A stretch of 64,000 nucleotides of DNA from Aphelenchoides besseyi. Its lineage: Eukaryota > Nematoda > Chromadorea > Rhabditida > Aphelenchoididae. Of this stretch, positions 1 through 12,827 are shown one piece after another. The DNA lies in assembly GCA_024699855.1 (NCBI GenBank), contig JAMPIQ010000002.1, positions 7,750,001 to 7,814,000 on the forward strand, written 5' to 3'. The notes below the pieces were generated by a model. That model was not told where the DNA came from. It made no database searches and was given only the letters and a program-made list of their open reading frames with translations. A program made the position numbers and the translations under genes. Each line of letters starts with the position of its first letter. The first letter of the stretch is position 1.

Positions 1-2
1 AC

Positions 3-1253
<1,251 letters not shown>

Positions 1254-1333
1254 CTCGCGATCTCGCTTTTGTTTTACCAAATCTTTATAAAGTTTATTAA
1301 CAACAAAATAAAAAGTGTCAGTCTCCGCACTAG

Positions 1334-3706
1334 TTAATCGTAATCAGCATTGTTGAACTGCGAAATATCTTGCGGCAAATCTTCGGTCAATGTGTAGGAG
1401 AAATGAATGGCTTCACCTACAGCGATCATTCCTGCAGTAACAATCAAAACTAAGATCGAAAAGATTATCAAAAAGCTACGATCGAGAACAGCAGCTAAAT
1501 ATTCCCACTCGTGAGCGTAACGACGACGAAGTTTTGCTTCCAACAGAAATGTTTCGCTTGCACCTTCTGTTCCCTGAGCATACAATAACTGAAGACTTGG
1601 GAGTAAATTTCCATAACTGGCTAACGGACGACTTCTAATTGACATTTGTGGAGCTCGTGATGTTGCTGGTTGAGTACTGGGTTGGTCGTTGGCAAGTGAA
1701 ATCGACGGTGCCAAAGATGCTCCGTCGGCAAATGGAATGTCTTTCATTCGATTTGCCATATCTTCACGTCCTAAATACCTCAACTGTCAAGCGCTTTCAT
1801 TTCGAACTCACTTCTAGCACTTGCTTTTGCCGCCAACTTCTTCCAGTTGTCGCGGGCTTTTACGGAGGTACGTGGTGAATGCGGAGAAACGTAAGTAAGT
1901 GCAACAGCTGGCGGGTTTTTTGTCGTTGAAGAAGCTGATGATGGAGCTAGAGAATTTAAATCTGCATTCAAGAGCGCTATCTGAAGAAATTCTATTTAAA
2001 TTTATTACGCTTTCAACTCACAGCTCTTTCTTCATTTCCGCCGTTGGATCTGTAGTTTGGTTTGTCACTTGTTGGTCGCTTTGGAACTGTAGATGTGGGC
2101 TTTCGATGTCCGGAAGATCGAAAACGTGGAACAACGCGAGTTGTTTCTTCCAATCCACGAATTCGAACTCCGGTTTCAATCCACAACTCCAACAATGCAG
2201 TTGGTGGTCGAACACCCAGCCATGGAGCTACTTTGTGAAAGAAAATAAACCTGAAACGGTTATAAGAATGTGCACTTCGACATTTGCATCCTAAGAATAT
2301 ATAGTAGCTCTCAGATCTGCATGCTCTGGTTCTTTCATGCTGTTATAATTTTCTACTAAACTTCAGGGATTCAAATACATATTCTGAGATGCAGGTGTCA
2401 AAGTGCCATAGTGCCAAATTACGAGATGAGCGGTGAAATTGGTCGATTTCTTGTCTTCTGCAGATGTATGTTCAAAATGAATGCGGAAAAGAGTGTGCCA
2501 ATAAAAATAATGACGATTATTGACAGGTAATAAATACCAAACAGGGGGATATAATCACTGATGGTAGGCATTTGTTCCGATATCATAGTTAACAGGATGC
2601 TCATTGCAAGGAGTGAGTCGATTCCAAGGCTCAGTTTTTCGCGTCGTTCATTGCTGGTACTAGCGGGCGTAAAAAATCCGGTTACAGCGACCAAAGTGAT
2701 CACACTCGTTGGAATGATCAAATTTACAATATCTAAAGTTAAAAGTTTAAGATCGAATTCCCGGAACTCACAATAGAGGGGTTTTCTTCTAACAACAAGT
2801 GAAGCTTCCAGTAGTATCCACGGATTCGGACAACAAACAAATTTCTCTTCTTTTCTTCGTATGTTGAACGAAACCACAACCCATTCTTCGTTAGGAATGA
2901 AATTGTCCAAATTCACCGAATCGAATTCAGGAACATAGTCAATAGATCCGCGATCACTCGTCCACGATGAAATCACTACGGTGCAATTTTGCAAATCGTA
3001 TGGAAACCACCTAATATGAATACGACAACTTGTTCGATATAACGCCGGATACTAAAATTGTATGCTTGTCATTGTAAAAGACTGGAATTTACCATGAACA
3101 TAACATTAGCGCCGCGTCTTTGTTTCCAGTAATTCGTATTCACGACGACGTTAATGTACCTCTCCGATTCCTCTCTGTTCATCACAATTGAATTCCAAAC
3201 ACAAGTGTCCGGTAACCACAACTTCGTATAAGGCAATATGGTAGTGTTAATCCCACCGTATTTGTGAGGCGTCCAACCTAGCAAAGTTTTTAATGTCTTC
3301 AATTTCAAACCAACCCAAGAACTCGTCCTTCCATTTCTGTATTACCCATAAGTTCAAATCCACGGACTGAACTTTCTCGTTCTGCAATCAAATACTCCAC
3401 CTCCTTTTTTGTTCAAATAACATACGATGGCCAGTATCTGATACAAACTCATCGAGAATGTGATGCGTGTTGGGTTACTATGATTAAGTACCGGACGAAT
3501 TCGATTGTCGTATCTTCGTGGATCCATCAAATCTTTGGCAAGACGAACGTGAGGCAAGAAATCGCCGTTTGCTTGAAACATCGCTTTTTCTGAACACCAA
3601 AAGTAGACATCTACAAATGATCAAACTTACTGTCCGCACTGACAAATAACCCAAATGTCGTTACAACGAGAATATGCTGCAGTAACCATTTTGAGTTTGA
3701 AAACAT
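1334..3706 (-). CDS. Nicotinic acetylcholine receptor subunit, alpha type, DEG-3-like
   Basis: Cys-loop ligand-gated cation channel subunit of the plasma membrane. Nine exons on the minus strand join in phase: 3706..3631, 3589..3426, 3381..3315, 3277..3093, 3051..2772, 2732..2423, 2250..2022, 1980..1812, 1770..1334, giving about 638 residues. A signal peptide starts MFSNSKWLLQ. The ligand domain has the Cys-loop CRIHIRWFPYDLQNC, loop B SWTSD, and a vicinal Cys pair in FVCCPNPW, which makes it an alpha-type subunit, with Phe where Tyr is usual. M1-M3 follow, including the pore helix EKLSLGIDSLLAMSILL with the Glu expected for cation selectivity. A long Ser/Pro-rich cytoplasmic loop leads to the MA helix (EWEYLAAVLDR) and M4. 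The motif FTPASTSNERREK after M1 resembles the nematode DEG-3/DES-2 group; that subgroup call is moderate. Convergent with the PITX gene, 80 bp apart. Confidence 0.93.
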
Positions 3707-5369
3707 TTGACCTTAAAATCGCTGCATTTTGGGGACCTAAAAACGACTTCTAGTGTCTGTTCCGAACAGTATTAACGCGAGAAGAGAACGTAGATGCTCA
3801 ACTCATCACAACTGTCAAAACAATCAAAAGACTTTGCGACTCGAAAATGCATAGACCTCTGATGGTCATCTCGCAATTATTTTATGTGCAAATGAACTTC
3901 TGAAAAAACGTTTGTCTCCCTATTGGACAGAATGCAATCAACAAAATTGCTTGTCCTTGCCGATGACCTCCGCCTCATTGCGCACTGGTCGAATGGGTTT
4001 CAGGAAATTGAACTGCGGAAGTCAACGGCGCGGTTTAATGGCGGTGGAGTCAAATTTTGTTAACGAAATTGATGTAAAAACACGCAAAAAAGTACAACGA
4101 GACTATTAATCATAACAGTGAATATGCATTCTGGAGCATAGACCAATTTTAAAAAAACAACTGAGTATGTTCTATGGTCTAAAGCCAAAAATTGTCCTTA
4201 TTCTTTTTTGGCATCTGCCATCCTCTTTATCATTTAATCCATCAGCCATCAATGCATTGAAATGAGATTTGACGTTTCTCAAACAAACTGTTGATTTCGA
4301 CCAGAGGTTTCTTTTAATTGAAAGTATAGAAGTGTTCCTCGTCATCCAAAGGTGTTCTCTCAATCTTCGACAAACGGTCGGTGAAAAGGGGTTTTGGTTA
4401 ATTTCTGTTCATCATTCGAATCGCAAAAGTGATCGAATTGCAGCGCACATGAAAAGATTCAATTACCAAACTCATTTCGACTATCACATCTCTCATTACA
4501 GTAATTTGGACTAAAACAAAAAACTTCAACAAGTAATCCAAGAAGCAATACTGTCAGTCTCAAAGCAGGTCGTTAAATCTGTCGACTGTAGAAACTCTGT
4601 TTATCATTTTCACAATTCAAATTTACGCTTTTCAAACCGCCCACTTGTCACCGTCGACGAAAATTGTGATTACATGGTCCAATGGAATTGTGCAGACAAG
4701 CGAAAGGAAAACCAACAAAGACTCACAGGTAGACGGAAAAAGTCCAATTTTCGCTCATCGCCTGCAGTTTCGTGAATCAACGACCATGTGGTTGCATTTG
4801 ACAACATTGAAGTCAACAGCTAAAGTTTGCCAGTATACTCGAAGACAATCATTAGATTGAAATAACTTCACTTATAACAGGGCAACCTGATGAATTTCAT
4901 GAGTAATGAACAAAGAAAACGACTTTGCTGAAAATTCTAAAGAGAAGCGGCACTTAAAGTACATTCTATCACTTTTTGCTCTTCATTTCACCAACAGCGA
5001 ACGTGAATCTCGGAAGTCGAAGTGTAAAGAAAAATAAACATTACGAGGAGCTTCGCGTAATCGGTCATTTCATTTACATTAACTACCACTATTCTTCCTG
5101 TTAACATAAACATTTGCCGAGTTTTCATCAAATTGTTCATTGACAAAAGAATTGGATTCAATTCCAAATCCCAAAACATCGACATCAAATTGTTTGACTA
5201 AAAGATATAACCAGTTCGAAGCTACTTTGAATCATAATAATAAAAACTTTGTGTTCGTGTTGTTCATTCAAATAGATTACCCTACACTATTTCGATTTGT
5301 TAGTTTAAGATGTTTACTGTTCTTCAAACACTTCTTATCCAAGTACATTGTGACACCACAAAGAATAAC
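3707..5369. other. Intergenic stretch without a supportable gene
   Basis: Upstream of the receptor gene and downstream of the guanylate cyclase, about 1.66 kb. It holds only short ORFs on either strand (up to about 80 codons) with no family signature, no paired splice sites that extend them, and AT-rich composition. It probably contains the receptor promoter; no clear TATA box was identified. Confidence 0.5.
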
Positions 5370-7918
5370 TCATTGAATCGAACAAATTGAAGAGTCAGAA
5401 TTTCTGGGACTTGAGGTCGAATTGGTTGCGTTCGTTTCGTTGCCAACTTTAGACAATTTGTTCTTTATTTGTGATTCGTGCAGCAATTTTTCATCAAAAA
5501 TCACAGCACTCCGCGCAGCAGCTTCCTTCTCGCTTCCAAGTTCTTGCTTTCCATCGCGAGAAGCTTCTTCGGCTAAAAACTCAATTATTTCGATGCGCCT
5601 AGAAAACAAACGTTTATCTTTGCCCAGGATTTCCCAGACTGATTTCTTGGTATTTCCATTCAAAAAGAAAGTGCAGGTCGCAAACTGGCTGTTCTCAATG
5701 TTCACATATCCTTTGGTTGTGAATTCGAATTTGTTCTTCGGAGATTTGGTGGCCAAGCTAAAATACGGAATGGTTGTTGAACTGAAAGAACTCACGATTT
5801 CGTAGCGTTTGTAACCAGAATTTGGCCCTCGGAGCCATGCTAAAACAACTCAATTATCCGGCTTCTTAATTCGTCCAGACCTCTTTTAAACGCTTTGTGA
5901 AATTGATCGTTTCTGACCAGAAGGAATATCTCTGACGAAGTAGTCCTCCCAAGACAGAACCGGAATGCACGACAATTCGAATCTAAAAAGCGTTTTAAAG
6001 ATGATTGGAATCGACAAACCGGAATTGAAAGATTCAATCCGCGAAAGATTTCTTTAGCAACAAAAATCATCGCAATAGCCAAATTTAACGCTGTGGCCGC
6101 ATGGTCATTTCGATCTTCAGAAGCTCCGCAAATCACTAAGTAGTTCTCCATAATACCGCGAAGTTTAAAGCACTAGAACCGAAACTGTCAATCTGCTTGT
6201 TGCAAACAAACCGAGTGAATTTCAATTAGACGATCAAACTGCTCGAACATCTCTCCGATTATAGTAGTAACTTGTTGTGCGTTGCAATTCGACAAAATGA
6301 TATCAATATGTGGGATATCCGCGTATAAACAAGTAACTTCTGTGTACTTTTCTAATTGCAATTTGATTCAATAATTCGATCTAATGATAACACTTACGTG
6401 ATTCTGGAACAATCGACTTTGGAACTCGAATTTGTCGAAGATCTTCAAAACGTCGTTTGCTGATCTCTAATTCCTCGCTAATTTGTTTCGTGTTTTGTAT
6501 TGTGTCCTCCAACTTTTTTTGTGTTATTTGCGTCTGGTTCAGCATAATCTTGTCACGAGTTGCATCGTGACGTTGAAAGTCGTTGAGATACAAATTTGTT
6601 TGCAAAAGGTCTTCGGGTGTACTCAGATGCGGACTATTAATGTACAGGATCGATTGGTGATTGTTGATTAACATCATTTGACCTGAAATAATTCTAGCAG
6701 CCAGAACGAATAGTAGTGATACCTTTCAACGAAAAGAACATCTTTTTGTTTGATCGATTGCGCAGCATATTGTCTTTGAACTGAACAATGAAAACTGAGT
6801 TAATGTACTGAACGATTGATTTAAATGTAAGCTGAAATAGTCAGTGGATTAGTGGAAGTAATGCTCGAAACACACCGTGATATCATTCGGTTCAATGAGT
6901 GTAAATATGTCGGACATTTTAGTCATTCGGTTTTTAGTTTTAGGGAATTCACGTAAAACAAATTCACCGCAATGTTCGATGATCATTGTTTTACTGAAAC
7001 AGACGTGGCTTGGAAACATCGAATTCCAGCACTTCAAGGACATAGGCAATGGCTAAATAATGTTCAGTTGATTGAACAATGAACTGATTACAACCTGTGC
7101 AATGATCATATCAGTTCGATTGACGTCAGCTAACTGAACTTCCTCGTCCATGACTTCCAAAGTAAAAATTACGTGTTCAAACAGAGCATCACTTCGTTGT
7201 TCTTGTTGTCGATCCGTTACAATCATTTTGATTTCTTTTCCAAACAAAATCCTTGCCGCCTCAGTGATCATTCCCTTTACCAGTGGATAAAGACCTTTTC
7301 TTTCGGAATAGTAGTGTAATCTAAACAAACTCAAGTGACCTGTTGCTCTCTTCAAATACCGAATTGATCCATCGCCCATGTTTTCGGATTTGAAACTTGG
7401 ACTACGAATCTCACTTTGAAAAGCAAATTGATCAACAAAAAAGTGAACCGATGTCAAATTGTTTAAAAACTCCTGAAGTTTAACAATAAAAGTACTTCGT
7501 GACGAAGAACTTGCGTGCAGATTATGGGCTACGCTACTCAACACTTTCTTCCAACCGTCTTCTATCACATAATGGAACATCCATATGCCGAATTTTTCCC
7601 AAACTTCTTCAGATGTCTGACTCACAAGTTGGCCGTAAGCAAAAAATAAACGATAAGTCTCTTCGTCACTGTAAACATGAAAAGCCGATACCCATTCGAC
7701 GTCGTCAAATCCCGCGCTTTTCCTTCAAACCAACATCACAAACATGTAATACGCTACAACCTACAAAACTTGCTTATAAAACTCAGCGCCGTGATAATGG
7801 GTAATCATGTTCTGAAAGCTAATGTGCATGTAACCTATCTATAATCTCAATTAGAAAGTGAATAATAGCTGGTCCTTACCATCTTAAACGACTGCTTGCA
7901 ACTGTTGTAGAAGAGCAT
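5370..7918 (-). CDS. gcy: Soluble (H-NOX) guanylate cyclase with divergent catalytic domain
   Basis: Heme-regulated cytosolic guanylate cyclase, converting GTP to cGMP in response to NO or O2. Thirteen minus exons join in phase, about 676 residues: 7918..7880, 7811..7765, 7722..7515, 7472..7360, 7320..7095, 7052..6876, 6831..6723, 6682..6398, 6351..6212, 6172..6020, 5982..5881, 5839..5796, 5757..5370. The H-NOX domain (first ~190 residues) keeps the proximal His (LTSVHFF) and the Y-x-S-x-R heme-propionate motif (YYSER). The HNOBA domain, a coiled coil (QTQITQKKLEDTIQ) and the cyclase domain follow. The cyclase keeps the first metal Asp (YADI) but has Glu for the second Asp (GIMENYLV) and Arg in place of the guanine-binding Glu, so catalysis may be weak or need a partner subunit. 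One intron (7514..7473) is GC-AG. The C-terminal ~80 residues are Glu/Lys-rich, then Ser/Asn-rich. Confidence 0.9.
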
Positions 7919-8093
7919 ATGCGATAGTCAGGTGATAGTCCTTTTTCTGACCAATTTGCGTCAGAATTCATAACTTGGATTTATCGACCATCTTGTTTCT
8001 TTACTATAATCCTTCAGAATTAATATTCCAAACACGCAATCTGCGATGGACATTCGAAGTCAAATCTTCTATTTCAGGATCTTTCCGGGAATC

Positions 8094-8395
8094 ACCTACA
8101 TAACTATACTACACACTATTCTTCAACTCAAAATCAGCCGAAAGCAAATCCAACTATTCAATCATCTGCGAAAGCTGCAAATTCGACCACTATGATTAGC
8201 TCTCTGTTCCGCAATATCGCATCGAAAATTTCAAAACCAGTGGAAGCTAAGAACAATGAAGTTCAAACTATGAGCAGCAAGCGACTGGACGACCAAGAGA
8301 TTGTGATGGCAGCTCAAACCAAAGAACTGCGCGAACAAAAGTTAGAGATTCAACAACTGAATGAGCAGATGAAGCAAATGACTTTGATCGCTTAA
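8094..8395 (+). CDS. Small coiled-coil protein, unrecognised
   Basis: An open frame begins after a plausible acceptor (tttcag at 8088-8093) and ends at 8395; the first Met in this frame is at 8192. The N-terminal half is Asn/Gln/Ser/Thr-rich and low in complexity. The C-terminal third is a heptad-like helix (QTKELREQKLEIQQLNEQMK) likely to form a coiled coil. An upstream exon would be needed if the region before 8192 is coding. I do not recognise the family. It may be a real short gene or the 3' end of one whose other exons I could not place. Confidence 0.4.
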
Positions 8396-8503
8396 CCGCT
8401 TTAACTCCCGAACACGCCCCAACTTAACTAATTGGTCTTAATTCTCACAACTCAAATATCCAATCGTAACTCTTTGTTTTTGTACTGTTTATCTGTCTGT
8501 TAA

Positions 8504-8818
8504 TTGACTCCTGTGCCATCCAGAGTTACGTTGCAATCGACTTTCACATTCGCATTCAAGTGTTCATTTCCAGTTAGTTTTGAATTGAATCCCGTGAATC
8601 AAACCAGTTGCAACCAACTGCATGTCAAAGACGTTCTTCGAGAACGTTTCGTTGAACTCCACCCACCGTTCAATCGGTGCAATCCACTTCTCCCGATGAT
8701 ATTTGTGGAAGAACTGGACAACCCTGAATATCTTCAGGGTGAAGTGATCACTTTCAGCGTTCTCGACTACATTCGAAAAGATAACCGAGCAATTGGATAT
8801 TTGAATCTTTCGTATTGA
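8504..8818 (+). CDS. Possible C2-domain-like fragment, unrecognised
   Basis: Open frame of about 100 codons with no ATG near its start; it is probably a terminal exon entered through an acceptor (ttccag near 8573). The last 40 residues (GEVITFSVLDYIRKDNRAIG followed by YLNLSY) look like the strand-loop-strand end of a C2 domain, where a short acidic loop precedes an IG-x-L motif. The key calcium-binding Asp pairs of an active C2 are not evident. The call is tentative; no upstream exons carrying the rest of a C2 fold were found. Confidence 0.25.
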   Translation: MTPVPSRVTLQSTFTFAFKCSFPVSFELNPVNQTSCNQLHVKDVLRERFVELHPPFNRCNPLLPMIFVEELDNPEYLQGEVITFSVLDYIRKDNRAIGYLNLSY

Positions 8819-9380
8819 AACGCCGAAAGTCGCCGTGAATTTATTTTATTTCGTCCGATATTTCTCGTCCGCAAATCTCCGCTTCCCGACGCAATACTTT
8901 GCAATTGTCTTAAATTGATTTGGGGTAATGCGGTCCGGAACTCGTAAAAAACTTAAATGCCTATGAATACCAACAGAAGCTTCGTTTCCTGTGAACAAAC
9001 CACCGCTGCACAGATCCGTTGAAGATTGGCAACTCGAAATGACTGCTGCATTAAGAATGAGTGGCAAGAGTTAAAAGATGCAAGTTATTTCTCACGTAGA
9101 CAGAGGACCGTTAACTATCGAAGTGGAAATACGACAAAAAGAGGTGAACTCAAAAGGGATTTCCACTTGGCCATGCGCGACCAGCGATTCCGCTCTTTGT
9201 TAGGTACACGGTCAATTGAACAAAACTCGAAATTTTGCAATGGCAATACCGATGCATTCACATTTACATTCAAAGAAACAAGTGGTATGATACTTGAAAC
9301 CCAAAGACGAATCCAAACTCGAGACAACGCCCTGTCCAAATAAGGCTGCAGCAGCTCAGTGGCTCACACAATAACACCAA

Positions 9381-9575
9381 ATGAATCACTACTTTTTGCT
9401 AATCACTAGTTACAGTGAACAAATTAGAGAGCTTCCGCGTGACGAACTTCACGAGTTCGACCATGCGATTCTTGAGCGATTGGATGCAATGAAGACAAGC
9501 GGTCGTCAAGGCTGCTATTTGACTTTGTTTGGCCCGAAGCAAACGGGATGGAAGCCATGGGATTTGTATCAGTAG
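9381..9575 (+). CDS. C-terminal exon of an unrecognised protein
   Basis: From an acceptor near 9414 (ttacag) an open frame of about 54 codons runs to the stop at 9573-9575, followed by an AATAAA-type signal near 9620. Its composition is protein-like (helix-forming LPRDELHEFDHAILERLDAM, then a Gly-Arg-Gln-Gly-Cys turn and a Trp-rich end WKPWDLYQ). Candidate upstream coding pieces lie between 9080 and 9290 in two frames but I could not join them without ambiguity. Family not recognised. Confidence 0.35.
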   Translation: MNHYFLLITSYSEQIRELPRDELHEFDHAILERLDAMKTSGRQGCYLTLFGPKQTGWKPWDLYQ

Positions 9576-12537
9576 ATTGAAATGTGCATTTATGTTCGAT
9601 TTAGTATTGCTAAATAGTAATAAACCGATTGATCACTTAGTTGGCTTCACATGATAACTGTTAACATTAGTTATCCTTTAAAAGGCCACGAACGCTGCAT
9701 CCCAATCAATGGACGATGCGAAGTAAGACCGAAGACGTGGATCTCCAAGAACTTTGTCGCTCAACGGCAATTCTCTTCGTTGTTGTCGATTACTCGTCAT
9801 AATGTTGTGTTAATTTTACTGCAAAGAAAACTATTGGCTTTCGAATCATATGTTTGGAAACCGATTTCATTTAGATCGCACGATACAAATAACTACTGGA
9901 AGTGTTTAGAAGCCCATAATAAATGCGATGTCAAGTGTTCTTCGGTGACTTTTGACAGCTTGTCCACAAGCACATCCTGAAACTCGTGACCAATATCTCC
10001 GCACTGGTCAGTTGGTCATTCAACCAAAATGTGCAGACCATAACTAAGTACCTACTCGAAAGCAATTTTGCTTATGCATCGGATCGAATATGTGTGTAAT
10101 CGTCCACGAAATAGTAAACTGTCAGCTCTGGAGTTTCTCAAATACTTGGTCAGTTTTTCAATTACAGCGTGTGTTTCTGACCAATAGTCTTCAGTTGATC
10201 TCACAAGACTTTCTTCGTGCTTCTCAGTTTTACCGAGTCTACCAGTTTGTAATCGTCGATTACTGTAGCGATGACAACAAATTCTCTGTATCAACAACAA
10301 ATCACGTAGTAAATTTTCGACACTGTGCAGCGCCCTTCAAGTTAACCTTGGAAGATATACGAACTTGGAATCGACTACTGAATGTACAGTACGCAAATCT
10401 GTGCAAATACGAACGCAAATACGCGGAAGAGTTCTCGGCTGTCAGCAGAATTTTCACAGGTTCGCTTTTGACGTTTTATTTCAAGTTGACTTCATTTCAG
10501 GGCATATTTCACTGGATCTTTTTGACGATAGGGATAACGATATAAACCATGGTGGTATAATCAGGCAAATACAAAAGCAGTTGTACTATCTTAGATGTCA
10601 TGCGAAGACATTGATTTTTTTATGGTATATGCATGAATTCGTTTTCATCGATTGTTGTTGTTTTTTCGACAACCTTGGTAAGTTTCTCGATGGTTCAACT
10701 TACATTTTGCTTAGATGAATTCAAGGAAGTGATTGCCCTGCACCAATTTAAAAGGATTCGAGCCGCAAACTTTTGCGAATACTCTTCACGATTCAACGGT
10801 AAGATTCTTGACGCAAAAGTACTCAAAAGCTTTCAGCGACCATTGACGACGACTTCTTTTGTGATTTTCCTACATCTCCTACTGTTGAGAAGCTGAATTT
10901 TGTTTGGTTGAATTTGGGCAAAAATCATGATCTCATCTCGAAAATAACTAAAATGATGCCGTTTTTCCCCAATTTGGTGGAATTGACGAGTTTTTTTCAA
11001 GTTAAGCGTTACACACATGAACGAGTGGGTTATCTTCTTGAGTACAATAAGGTTAATAAGATTTCAGTTTACTTTAAAAAAGCTGCTTGTTTGGATAAGA
11101 GAAGAATGCAAGAAAATTGACAAGCTGCAAGAGGCGAATTTATCGATTCCTCGTACGACACTTCTCTACGAGTTCAGAATACACATACCGAAGACAAGAA
11201 AAGTAGAATTGTTTGTGAGGGCCGATTCAAGTTCGTTTCTAGGTCGTAGAGCATTTCGGCTGGGAGATACTCACCACTACAAAGTTCAATACGCTGTGTT
11301 CTGCTGAGCACAGCATCCCAGAACCCAAAGACAGTACAAATTATGTGCTTATTAAGCAATATTGTGAGGTGGAACTACAGCGAATACAACCAAATTTCGA
11401 CGCTACTTTACGATTCATAATCGAAATGGATCCACTTAAATGGGATGATGATGATAAATCGGATGATGAATCGACTGAAGATGAATCGGATCATGAATGG
11501 GACTGGAGATGAAAACGATTAGCGTACTTCATCTCCTACTTGTAAAGCTTTTCATTTACGGTCTACTGACAGACATTTTCGCAAACATAATTGTAACAGC
11601 TTCTTACACTGAGATAACTAAGTCAAAAAAAGTCTTTTGTAGATTGAAATTGCTTCAAAAGTGTTTCTTTCACGTTCGCAATAAACTTGTCTAAAGCCGA
11701 GAGGTTACTTGAACATACGAAGAAATAGCTGATTACATAATTCGATTATTACGGATGCTCGAACTCAACCGCAACTCTTAAAGCTCTAATTATCGACACC
11801 CTCATTGGTACAATCTATTCTGACCATAATTGTTCAAACGTTTTCGAGACCATCTACAAATGAAATCACAAGAAACTCCTGTAAAAATTGCAAAATGACT
11901 TTAAAACCACTGAACAACAACTTATGCTCATGAGCTTCAATGTTCTGGAATCATCATCCATTGGTGCCTACAAAGTCATCTTTATGCTAGAATCCAAGTC
12001 CGCTATCGAATTCGTTTCTTTGCAGGCTTTCCCTTGCATTATGTTTCTATTTCACAGCACAAAACCTTCAGATTTTGATTGGAAACTACACATTTGGTTT
12101 TAGACAACTAAACTGTAAAAAGAAGCGGTTCGAATTTCTGTTAAGAGATAAACACTACTTGATGAGCACACAAACTCAGTCATTAGTATCCAAAGCAATC
12201 TTGATACACAAGTAATCTGGACGTTCATTTTGATGCACCATTCGACACAAAACGTTTGTTGGAATATTGTTTGAGCGACAATAATGATAATTGGAAAATA
12301 TTTGGCTGCACATTAAAGATATGTGATAGCTAACTTCAATGCTTAATTAGAGATGAAGCACTGATCGAACATGTTACAAGCAAAAGCCTAGAGCTTAACA
12401 ATCATGTTGGTCTCTTATTACAAATACAATGAACGGTTGCTCGGTTCTTATTTAGAATATCAACAAGCTGAATGGCCACAATTCATAATCCTTGTTGAGT
12501 TGAATGTGTGCGTACAACAGACTTTATTATGTCATAG
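9576..12537 (+). other. AT-rich region with scattered coding-like pieces, possibly one or two divergent or decayed genes
   Basis: Several plus-strand stretches have protein-like composition and splice-like borders: 10330..10460, 10710..10900, 10900..11120, 11110..11300, and an acidic end at about 11340..11512 rich in Asp, Ser and Trp. The piece around 10895 (EKLNFVWLNLGKNHDLISKI) has a regular Leu/Asn spacing like nematode F-box/FTH or leucine-rich proteins. A further piece at 12466..12590 (QTLLCHRFNKKQWHSI) runs into the next locus in another frame. I could not build one continuous model, so these may be a fast-evolving lineage-specific family, pseudogenes, or both. Confidence 0.3.
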
Positions 12538-12579
12538 ATTCAACAAGAAGCAGTGGCATTCAATTGTAAACATGATCGC

Positions 12580-12815
12580 ATGAAATCACAACTTTTGTTT
12601 ACATCCGAAGCGAACAGCCTCCTCGTGGTTTCTATTCTACTGGATTGTATGCTCTTCTCTGTCGTTGCTCGTTTGCGTCGTGCCAATCAAGGAACCTACT
12701 CGCCGTCGAATCAGGAGATGAACGGTGCACGAGTGCCGGTAATCGAACACAGTTGTTGACATGAAATCGGCAGTTTTAGATGCAAACTCTACAGAAACCT
12801 TTGGAGAAGCAATAG
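12580..12815 (+). CDS. Crumbs-type transmembrane and cytoplasmic tail, short form, with a stop just before the R-L-I end
   Basis: Apical polarity determinant tail. Proposed exons 12580..12738 and 12780..12815 encode about 64 residues: a short extracellular part, one membrane helix (SLLVVSILLDCMLFSVVA), a basic stop-transfer, then the juxtamembrane FERM-binding motif RANQGTYSPSNQE and GARV, as in Crumbs proteins. Crumbs tails end in Glu-Arg-Leu-Ile, which binds PDZ domains of PALS1/PAR-6. Here the frame reads K-P-L-E-K-Q, then TAG (12813-12815), then CGT CTG ATT TGA (R-L-I-stop, 12816-12827). No EGF or laminin-G exons were found upstream, so this is either a CRB3-like short protein, the 3' end of a larger gene with remote exons, or a gene fragment. 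The open frame extends 5' of the ATG to about 12538, after an AG. Confidence 0.65.
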
Positions 12816-12827
12816 CGTCTGATTTGA

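Noticed and set aside
5422..5805. 127-codon plus-strand ORF
   Set aside because: Antisense of the guanylate cyclase C-terminal exon, whose frame is supported by homology upstream.
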